This document shows positions 1-8,254 of a DNA stretch of 64,000 bases, one piece after another. The DNA is taken from contig KV918769.1 in the NCBI GenBank assembly GCA_002049455.2, positions 248,001 to 312,000 on the forward strand, written 5' to 3'. Both the position numbers and the translations under genes were made by a program. Below the pieces are notes generated by a model. It was not told the DNA's origin. It made no database searches and worked only from the letters and a program-made list of their open reading frames with translations. This stretch comes from Porphyra umbilicalis (lineage: Eukaryota > Rhodophyta > Bangiophyceae > Bangiales > Bangiaceae). Each line of letters begins with the position of its first letter. Within the stretch, counting starts at the first letter, position 1.

Positions 1-115
1 GGCCGCGCCGCTGTCGGCGTGGGCCGACATGTCTGCGATGGTCAGGTGGGGCAAGCCGATTTTGGCGGCTCTGTGGGCGGCCATGGCAGTGCAGCCGTTG
101 CCACCCAGCGAAGAG
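1..115 (-). CDS. coding-like segment at left edge, partial, unidentified
   Basis: On the minus strand one frame reads as an ordinary-looking protein (LGGNGCTAMAAHRAAKIGLP, then HLTIADMSAHADSG) and is open to the window edge. An AG dinucleotide preceded by an A/C-rich stretch sits directly upstream, at plus positions 116-117, and could be a splice acceptor. The segment is only 38 codons, so being open means little. I do not recognise the family. Confidence 0.2.
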
Positions 116-2483
116 CTGTCCTTTTGTGTTAGTTCCTCCGTCTTGTCTAGTTGCTGTCTCTGGCATCCCGTCTAGTGCATTTTTTATTTTTCGCTCCTTT
201 TTTTCCTTTTCTCGTGTCTGGTGCACGGCCGCGCGTCGCCAACATTGCCCGCTCTCACTCACAGGCAACAGTTCCTCCCGTACCTCGCCGCGCCATGGTC
301 AAACTATGGAACCCCAACCACTTGGTGGCGAGGTGGTGTGGCCGGGGTCGCGAGCGGCTCGTTCCCCTCACATACAGTCCCCCCCTCATTGCCAGATAAA
401 AAAAAGCATGTCACCGAGCGAGTTCGCTCAAGCTTGTGGTCGTGAGCTCGTTCCCATCAGCGACGAACCGAGCCGTAGTTTGCACAGTATCCTCATGGCG
501 CCGCCCTGGGCCGCTCCACGTGCCCGTGCGGCCATTGACAGCGGAGGCGGTGCTTCATTCCGCTCGCTCTCAGTGCCGCGTGCGGGCCGCATTGCGCACC
601 TCGCGACCCGAAAGCCAGACCAGGACGGTTCTCCTGCAGCGATAGGGCGATTTTCCAGGGCGACTGATGAAAACGGATGCGCAGACCGTCTACACAACGC
701 CGCTCTGCTACGACGGCTGTGCAAGCTGACGACAACGAAGAACTCGTTTGCCGGCAGCGCAGTCATCCTGTCAGGCGTACTTCAATTCCAGTGACACACT
801 CAATACTAGTGTGTATACTGCATGTCGTCATGTACAATGTCATGAATCAAACAAGTACAACACCGATATGTTGTGGCCCCCACCTGTCATACTAATTGGA
901 ATACTAGGTCTTAGTGGAAAATCTATCAATAGAAGCCCCCCCAGCGGCAGGGGGGGCTGTTGGCGAAGCTCGTGCAAATGCCTTTGGCAAGAACTACACG
1001 CCAATGTGAACCGATAAATACTTATGGAGAAGCATCCAAGCACGTTTCTTGCCGCCACGTTGGCCAACGATCCACTTTCACCGTCGGAGCTATCAGGCGC
1101 CACCCACGTCCTTCCCCGCCGTTGTTGACAGTCCCCCGGCACCCAATCCCCCTTTTCTGCCGGCCTTCTGGTTGAGAAACCCCTTTGGTCCAGGACTCTT
1201 TTCATCCTGGTCAAACTACCCCCTCACCCCTCATCGCAGCCCGCGGCGCCCCAGCGCCCCCTTCCCACAACCAAACGTAAAATGACCACATTCTGTCCTC
1301 GCCGTCATCACACACACACCCCACCAAGCCTGAGCCCTCGCAATGGACCACCACAATCGAAGCTCGCTAGCACGAGCTGGGGGGACAGCCTCCAGACCAA
1401 AACTACAACAGCCGAAACCACACTCTCACTTCTCATTCTCATTCCGTTCCCAACACAATACGACAGAGCGACATTCGCAGAATTCCCTTGCCTTTAGGAC
1501 AGGGTGCTTTCAAAGTTTAGTGATGCACACATATACTTGGATCACGGGACTTGCTCTTCGTTTCAGAGGTGGCAGTCTGCATTCGTGCCCTCAGGGATCT
1601 GAGGGCGTGTCAGGGTCGCGATGACGCTAAAAGCGAATAGAGTTACGTGGCTGAGAAGGACTGTCCTGTCACAAGGGTCACAGGGCTCGGGCGGCGGCTG
1701 CCCCCCTGGCCCCCTCCCACCGCCCCGAGTTGCGCGCGGCGACCGCGCGCGGCGTCTGCCGGGGTTCGAAGCGCCCAAGACGGGTGATCATGCCTGCGTG
1801 CCGGCTTCTGTCGCGGCGGCGCGTCGGCGGTTGCTGACAACATCTACCGGTACGGTTAGAGGCTCCCTGTCGCGCGGCGGTCGACCCTGCCCGTCCGCAC
1901 GTGCGCCGTGTCGGCCGCCCCGCCCGTTGCGCGCAGGTGCGCTGCGCGGCGGGGTGACGGCCCCGCCCGGCAACGTTTCTGTACGTGCCCCCGTGCGTGC
2001 TCGCGGCCATGGAGCTGGCCGGCGTGCCCGGTGTCGATGCGTCGCCTGGCGCGCCACCGCCCTGATGGCCAGGGTATTGCACGCACGTGCCTGGAAGGCA
2101 GCGAGGGGTGTACCTCCAGCAACCCCCAATCGAAGAATATATCGACCAAGTGTCGCTTCCAAGGTAAGAATGGACAGTCAGGAACCCGGAAAGCATCCCA
2201 CCTGGATCAAGGCAGATTGCACCGATTGGGACAGCTGGAGGGGCTCTTTCCGTGTCCGTCTCACAGAGGAGCTTCGCCAACTAGTGCGTCAAATGAAAAG
2301 GAACTGCAACACTAAGACAACCCTCGAAAAACTTTGAACCAATGATGCGGTGCATACACTGGCAGAGCGATGAGCTCCCCGTTGCGCTGGTAAAAGTTGA
2401 AGGACAATACAGCAATCATGTGGACGTTCTCTTCCCCTCCTCCAGGTTGGCACAGAAAAGCTTCCGCCTGCCCAAGTGCGCAT
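116..2483. other. no gene recognised
   Basis: Several short overlapping reading frames occur here, but none has a recognisable motif or a consistent start. A GC-rich block at about 1680-2060 gives long arginine/alanine/proline-rich frames on both strands, typical of non-coding high-GC DNA. A frame ending near 2337 (MDSQEPGKHPTWIKADCTDW onward, from about 2170) looks more protein-like but cannot be assigned. Confidence 0.4.
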
Positions 2484-3012
2484 GCAGACCTCGGAAGATT
2501 TTCTTTGCGTTCCTTTCCCTCATTAGCCGAAAAGACCCCTCGACAGGTGTTTTTAAAGTATTTGGCCGGATGTGGAGTAGCCCCCCTTCTTTTCTTCACC
2601 GCCGCAATCAAAGTCGAAACCATGTGTGTGCATGGTACGAGGGCCCACGAATAGGATTGCTCAGAACGCCCGGGGCGTCGATAAGGGCGTCGCTAAGGGC
2701 GTCACCAGGGCCTCATTTGGGCGTCGTGCGCCGCTAACGCCCCAACTCTAATCGGCGTCAGCAAGGCGTCGCGAAGAGAAAGTTTTCAGGGGGGTCTATT
2801 GCAGTCTGCCCAATTTTGGCCGATCCGAACAAGACCAAGAACACATGACGTATTTATATTTTTGTATATAATTTGTCGGTTTTCAAGTAATTCCCCAGAA
2901 CCGAGCCGATATCATTTGAACACAAAATTGTTCAGATTTGAAGACCAGGTGGGTTCCCATCGTATACGACGACGACGACGAGACGGGTCGTCGTCCAGGT
3001 CCACCGTGAGGG
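2484..3012 (+). repeat. 529-bp direct repeat, copy A
   Basis: The sequence from gcagacctcgg to ccaccgtgaggg recurs at 4701-5229 with a constant offset of 2,217 bp and only scattered substitutions plus a small difference near its left end. It holds a cluster of GGCGTC motifs (2668-2780), an AT-rich stretch with two TATATA-like boxes (about 2850-2880) and a run of gacgac triplets at the right end. Copy A lies directly upstream of the Cys/His gene, so it probably carries that gene's promoter. The ends do not read TG...CA. Confidence 0.9.
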
Positions 3013-3117
3013 GGTTCGCGTTTTGTCGCTGTCCGCGCCGTGGTGCCTTCGATCATCAGAGTTGTCACGAGCTGGTCACTACCCACGCCACTGGAGTACG
3101 CGTGGCGTATTCTCATC

Positions 3118-4494
3118 ATGGCACCTGGAGCCGCGGCTGGTCCGTCGACCGCTGCGCCCTCATCGCGTCGTGGTACGTATCAGCACTGTGCATTCGCGTA
3201 CCGTTCCTAATACGTACATCGTTCTTGTTGCCAGGTCATGCTTGTCATGCCCCGCAATGTCTACCGGTTTACTCCGTCGCTCCCGGTGCGGGGAGAACGC
3301 CATCGATTGACCAGCGTTAACACCCGCTGTTTCGGCTTTTTTTCTTTCTGCTTGTCGTGATTTCGTTCGTTTGCTTTGTTTGTTTTCTTTATGGTTTTGC
3401 ACACAGCCACAGTAATCCGCAAGTGCAGCGTTTGCCGCCTGACGGGGCACATGATCAACCGCTGCCCCGTCAATACGGCAGGCAACATCCCCTTTGGCTG
3501 CAAGAAGCGGTCTTGCGGGCCCTGCGCCGCGCTGTGCGAGGTGTGCGACGTGACCGGCCACCAGCCGGATAATATTGACGAGTTAGTCGTCGGCAGAGCC
3601 GTGCCACGGTGGTCGTGCGCCGACCACGACATGGGCGAGATGGCGGCGCGCGTCACGCCACTGCTGCCGGGCGTTCGGCCGACCGTCAGGGCGCAGAAGG
3701 AGGCTGCGCGAGACAACAAGCGAAAGCTGGCGGCAACGCGCCCAACGGACGGGGAACGCTTCCGCGCGCACGTGGCACAGTCGGGGATTATTGATTTGAC
3801 TGGATTGGGCGGGGCGGCCGCCTCCGCAGCGGTTCGGATGGCGTCAAGTGTGGCGGCGGTGGCTGAGGATGCCGGGGCCACACGAGGGGCCTCGCGAGCT
3901 GTAGGGGCGTACGTTTCGGACGTCAACGGCCAATCGTCGGGCGGCACGACGGCACCAATCCCAGGGACGCTGGGAAACATCGACTTGGACGGTCGCAGGG
4001 CTGACGTCGTGGCCTTAATTGAGGAGGCCATGCGCAAGGCGCCCAAGTACTCCCCCAGCGCGCGGGGGAGCCATCGATGTCGCAACCGAGAGGCCGGGCT
4101 TGGCGGCGGGGGTTCGCCGGCGTCGGAGGAGGTTCTCGGCAGCTCAAACCCGTACTTTGGAGTCACGGGGAAGGAGATTAAGAGAGCGGCACAGCGGTAC
4201 GTGTCGTTGGCTGAGGGAAAAGAGCTGTCGATGGTGAAGCTAGCAATGGCGAAGCTCATCGGGAAGGGGCGGGTGTACACGGGGGCGTCTGTAACGTGTG
4301 GTGAGCTCACGTGCAAGCACGTTTCTGACGAGCTGATGGAGTGCGCCAAGCTGGTGGGGTTGACGGTACCCTCTGTGCTTGCTTCTCTTCCACAGTTCGT
4401 CGTCGAGATGCGTCGGGGAGATGACGACCTGGCTCGCTTTTTTGAACACCCGCCGGAGCGCCCGAGCACCGCCGGGTCTGCCGCGTCCAACTGA
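3118..4494 (+). CDS. Cys/His (zinc-knuckle-like) protein, probable 3-exon gene
   Basis: The long open frame ends at 4494. It carries a CSVCRLTGHMINRC motif (C-x2-C-x4-H-x4-C, the zinc-knuckle spacing) followed about 30 residues later by CEVCDVTGH. The rest is Ala/Gly-rich with a helical, charged C-terminal third. My splice model: ATG at 3118; intron 1 3173-3234 (GTACGT...CCAG); intron 2 3316-3406 (GTTAAC...ACAG); exon 3 from 3407. Both junctions keep frame, adding MAPGAAAGPSTAAPSSRRGH and a HACHAPQC stretch to the N-terminus. The second donor is weak, so a plain start at the ATG at 3391 is the alternative. The gene sits between the two 529-bp repeats. Zinc knuckles usually bind single-stranded nucleic acid; the actual role is unknown. 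It may be a mobile-element accessory gene rather than a host gene. Confidence 0.5.
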
Positions 4495-4638
4495 CCTGCT
4501 CTGCCGCGCGCACTTCGTCACTCCTTCGGTAAAAAACCGCTGTTTCCAATGCCCTGTTTCCTGTGCTGCCCGCGTCAAGAACCGCAGCCCCTCCCGCAGG
4601 TCGTCCGACGCCGACGTCACGACGGCGGCAGAGAGCCG

Positions 4639-4661
4639 CGCCCCCCCCCCCCCCCCCCCCC
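4639..4661 (+). repeat. poly-C run of about 23 bases
   Basis: An uninterrupted C tract follows the Cys/His gene and precedes repeat copy B. Similar G/C runs recur through the window (about 21830, 22783, 34050, 35423, 36475) and mark the places where reading frames become unreliable. Confidence 0.9.
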
Positions 4662-4700
4662 CACTTTCTTACCCCTGAAAATTTGCAGCCGGCCTCCCTC

Positions 4701-5229
4701 GCAGACCTCGGAAGATTTTCGTTTTGTTCCTTTCCCTCATTAGCCGAAAAGACCCCTCGACAGGTGTTTTTAAAGTATTTGGCCGGATGTGGAGTAGCCC
4801 CCCTTCTTTTCTTCACCGCCGCAATCAAAGTCGAAACCATGTGTGTGCATGGTACGAGGGCCCACGAATAGGATTGCTCAGAACGCCCGGGGCGTCGATA
4901 AGGGCGTCGCTAAGGGCGTCACCAGGGCCTCATTTGGGCGTCGTGCGCCGCTAACGCCCCAACTCTAATCGGCGTCAGCAAGGCGTCGCGAAGAGAAAGT
5001 TTTCAGGGGGGTCTATTGCAGTCTGCCCAATTTTGGCCGATCCGAACAAGACCAAGAACACATGACGTATTTATATTTTTGTATATAATTTGTCGGTTTT
5101 CAAGTAATTCCCCAGAACCGAGCCGATATCATTTGAACACAAAATTGTTCAGATTTGAAGACCAGGTGGGTTCCCGTCGTACACGACGACGACGACGAAA
5201 CGGGTCGTCGTCCACGTCCACCGTGAGGG
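4701..5229 (+). repeat. 529-bp direct repeat, copy B
   Basis: Second copy of the repeat at 2484-3012. With copy A it brackets the Cys/His gene. Its right end abuts the first unit of a 300-bp GC-rich tandem repeat with no spacer. Confidence 0.9.
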
Positions 5230-5830
5230 CAAGGGCGGCGTTTTTGTGCGGGCGGGGGGGGGGCGTTTGGTGGCTGCGAGCGGTGGCGGCGGCGGCGGCG
5301 GCCGCGGGGGGTTTACGACCCCCGCGGTGGCGGCGGGCGGCGGGATTGCCGCCGCGCCGCTCGTCGCCGCGCCGCCCGCCCAACGCCACTGCGGCGCGGC
5401 GGCGCTTTTTCCGCCGCTGACCACCACCCCGACGCCGCCGCCGCCCCCGACGCCATCGGCGCTTTGCGCGGCGGTGCGGCGGCGGCGGCAGCATGCGCGG
5501 GCGGGCGGCGGCGACGACGGCGGCGGCGGCAAGGGCGGCGTTTTTGTGCGGGCGGGGGGGGGCGTTTGGTGGCTGCGCGCGGCGGCGGCGGCGGCGGCGG
5601 CCGCGGGGGGTTTACGACCCCCGCGGTGGCGGCGGGCGGCGGGATTGCCGCCGCGCCGCTCGCCGCCGCGCCGCCCGCCCAACGCCACTGCGGCGCGGCG
5701 GCGCTTTTGCCGCCGCCGACCACCACCCCGACGCCGCCGCCGCCCCCGACGCCATCGGCGCTTTGCGCGGCGGTGCGGCGGCGGCGGCGACATGCGCGGG
5801 CGGCCGGCGGTGACGACGGCGGCGGCGGCA
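5229..5830 (+). repeat. two tandem copies of a 300-bp GC-rich unit
   Basis: The unit starts gcaagggcggcg at 5229 and again at 5529; a degenerate third start lies at 5828. The units are nearly identical and almost entirely G+C, with runs of G and internally complementary blocks (ccgcggggggtttacgaccc...). Long Arg/Ala/Gly/Pro-rich frames on both strands are products of composition. Strong secondary structure is likely. Confidence 0.85.
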
Positions 5831-6036
5831 AGTGTGGCGTTTTTTTTTCGGTCGCCGTTGGGGCTTTTTGTTGTGCGCGCGTGTGGGGCGCGGTTGTTGG
5901 TGGTGGGGGCTGTTCATGGTGTTTTTTGTCATGGCTGGAGGCGTTGGCGGCTGTGTAGGAGATGTCGTCACCGTATGTGCTTTGGAAGCGCAAGTGTAGC
6001 AGAAGATGTGCATGTCCGTTGCATGCATTTATTGTC

Positions 6037-7056
6037 TCACGGGACGTACGCGCTGTACCTGCGCACTGCAGCGCGCACGAACCCACGGCTCATGTCTCCC
6101 GTGACGTGCTCCAGCATAGAATTGATTGTGAGCATAGGCCAGGCGTTAAACTGGCCGGGGCTAGACCACCGCTTCAGCCAGCTGCTGCCGACGGAAAACA
6201 CATCCTCAATCGGGTTAAAGTATGGAGAGTACGGGGGGAGCAACAAGACGACAATACCAGCGGCTCTCACGGCTGCCAAAGCCACTTCATCATGAATGCG
6301 AGCGTTGTCCAGCACAAGCACACATCGATCCGGCTGCTCATCCCACGCCCTCCCGGCCTCCACCGCGTGCATATGAGGCAGAACAAAGTTTGTCACAAAC
6401 AATTGAAAGTCAACAGCGGTCTGCCCCGGTGGAGGACGAGTGATAAGCCAATCAAGCAAACGATCGAATGCCATAGCCACAAAAAAGCTCGACCGCACCC
6501 CCGCAGACGACGCGACATAACACTCCGCTCGCTCCCCCCGAAGAGACCAAGCCCACTGACGCTCCGCAGAGCGCCCGACTCGGTGCACCTGGTCGATGTA
6601 GACACGACAGCGCAGTGGAATCTACCACTGCGCTGCCACCCACGCCACCCGATGCGCCTCATTTCGCGTGACGAAGGCGCGCTCAATGACCTTTCGGGTG
6701 TAGCCGTTGTGGGCAAGCACCCGTGCCACAGTCGTCGGGGAGACTTCGACCGCTCCATCCACCTGGGCGGCGACGACATTGACAGCGTCGGCGAGCTCGT
6801 CCAAAAACAGCTCCGGCTGCTCCTCGACAGCTGACAGCACAGCGTCCCGCAGCCACGGGTCATCGTGGAGGTTGTCAGAGTGGCGGTTCCACTGCGCCGG
6901 GTCGTAGTGATGCTCACCTCCCGTGTCCCGAAAGTACGTCAAAAAGCGGGTGGCGGAGCGCACAGAAATGTTCAGGTCGCGGGCGGCCGACGCGACGCTA
7001 CGCCCCTGCTCCCGCACCATCCGCACCAGGTGCTCCCTCGTCTCGACAGACTTCAT
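6037..7056 (-). pseudogene. Tc1/mariner-IS630-type transposase with one in-frame stop
   Basis: The minus-strand frame begins at an ATG at 7056 (MKSVETREHLVRMV; an alternative upstream start is 7179) with a helix-turn-helix region (GRSVASAARDLNISVRSATR). It continues to the DDE_3 catalytic core. The first catalytic Asp is in VYIDQVHRVGR, the second in VLVLDNARIHD (about 6296-6330), and the acidic third position in LPPYSPYFNPIEDVF (about 6205-6245). A single TAG at 6622-6624 interrupts the frame between VAWVAAQW and IPLRCRVYID; the frame is identical on both sides, so this is a nonsense change and not a frameshift. Total length of about 340 residues is normal for the family. I could not find terminal inverted repeats by eye. 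Confidence 0.88.
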
Positions 7057-7179
7057 CGAGTGAGAGGCCGTGCGACCGCAGAGGGGGGCAGGCAGGTGCG
7101 GTGAGATGGTGGCGTTGGGGGGGCACAAGACCTTAGGGGAGCGAGCGGGCGAAGTCAGCTGAGCGACTAAGCGAGTCAC

Positions 7180-7973
7180 GCAGTGCCGGAGTCAAAGGCA
7201 AGGCACCGGGGATGGGTCCCAGCGCCCGGCGTTTGCCGGCGTTTGTGGCCAGTTTCCTTGCATCTCAGCTTGGCTCGGCAGCAGAAGCGATCAATTTTCT
7301 GTACTGCGAGGCGTTCTTGCATGGGTTCGCTCAAGAAACCCTCAGAGTGGGCGAGAGACGCCCAGAGCGCACGACAGGTTGCATGAACAAGAGCCTCATT
7401 AGGAATTGTGGATCAGGAACTCCAGACTTCTCTACCATCCAAGGGGCGACAGGCGGGACAGCTGTTGGAATGACATCCAACAGAGGCACAAAGAGCTTGA
7501 AATGCTGCGCCGAGTCTGGTCAAGCGAAAATGGCAGGTCACTCAAATGTGCGTGCAGACGCCATGACACGGGCATGAGCCTCAATTCTTCTCAAACTCCC
7601 GAATTGTATAATTGTTCCTTGCACTCGTGTTCCTGTTCGGATCGGCCAAAACTGGGCAGACTGCAATACATGATTCATCAGGTGGAGGCTGTGCACCTCG
7701 GTTGGGGACAGGCACCCAGTCTTGACCAAAAAATGACATATGAGAGCACCTTATGGGTGCCACTTGATGAATATCGAGAATATTGAGGGTGCTACTTGGG
7801 GCGTCGTGAGGGCGTTTTGGCTGCCTAATGGGGCGTCAGTAAGGCGTCTTATCCGTCGCGCGCCCCTGACGCACGCCTAGTTTGTCGTGCTCTTCTGGGT
7901 CTGAGCTTTACACGAGACGTTCGAAAATAGTTCCTTCAACGTGCTAAAATCTCAGTGGTCGAGAGAGCGTGAT
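7180..7973. other. no gene; remnants of dispersed repeats
   Basis: The stretch holds an inverted relic of the 529-bp repeat (7620-7672) and a second cluster of GGCGTC-like motifs at about 7795-7880, resembling that inside the 529-bp repeat. No reading frame has a recognisable product. Confidence 0.5.
7620..7672 (-). repeat. inverted relic of the 529-bp repeat
   Basis: The reverse complement of this segment reads tattgcagtctgcccagttt followed by tggccgatccgaacagga. It matches 2798-2850 and 5015-5067 inside the two 529-bp repeat copies with a few changes. The family is therefore dispersed in both orientations. Confidence 0.75.
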
Positions 7974-8047
7974 CCCTCTCACAGAGGCCGTAGGGGCAGA
8001 ATTGGCGACGCGTCGCCAATTATGCCTCTACGGCCTCTGTGAGAGGG
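7974..8047. repeat. 74-bp near-perfect palindrome
   Basis: Arms of 37 bp meet at an acgcgt centre (between 8010 and 8011) with only two mismatched pairs. The arm contains cctctcacagaggccgtag. A smaller inverted repeat (acttgatc, 5-nt spacer, gatcaagt) follows at 8138-8158. The pair lies 200-280 bp upstream of the transposase-like gene and may mark its element's end or a control site. Confidence 0.9.
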
Positions 8048-8254
8048 GTCGCCGGAACAGGGGACGCGACCCGAACCGGGCTTTCCGGCCGATTTGAGAG
8101 GGGTCTGCAACAGAGGATGAGCCGGGGACGGCGTGTGACTTGATCGGCCGGATCAAGTCTTGCCCGCGCGCTGCTGCGCGTTGCGCCTGCAGGTGATTCA
8201 GAAGCCACTTAGTACTCCCTGTGCCGTTGCCGTCTTCCTGTGGTGGTTCCCAAA

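Noticed and set aside
3261-4490. 409-codon minus-strand frame opposite the Cys/His gene
   Set aside because: Ser/Arg/Ala/Pro-rich with no motif; the plus strand has the Cys/His motifs and splice-compatible structure.
2484-5229. LTR element with the 529-bp repeats as LTRs
   Set aside because: The repeats do not start TG or end CA, there is no pol-like sequence between them, and a relic occurs inverted elsewhere. Kept as an unclassified repeat.
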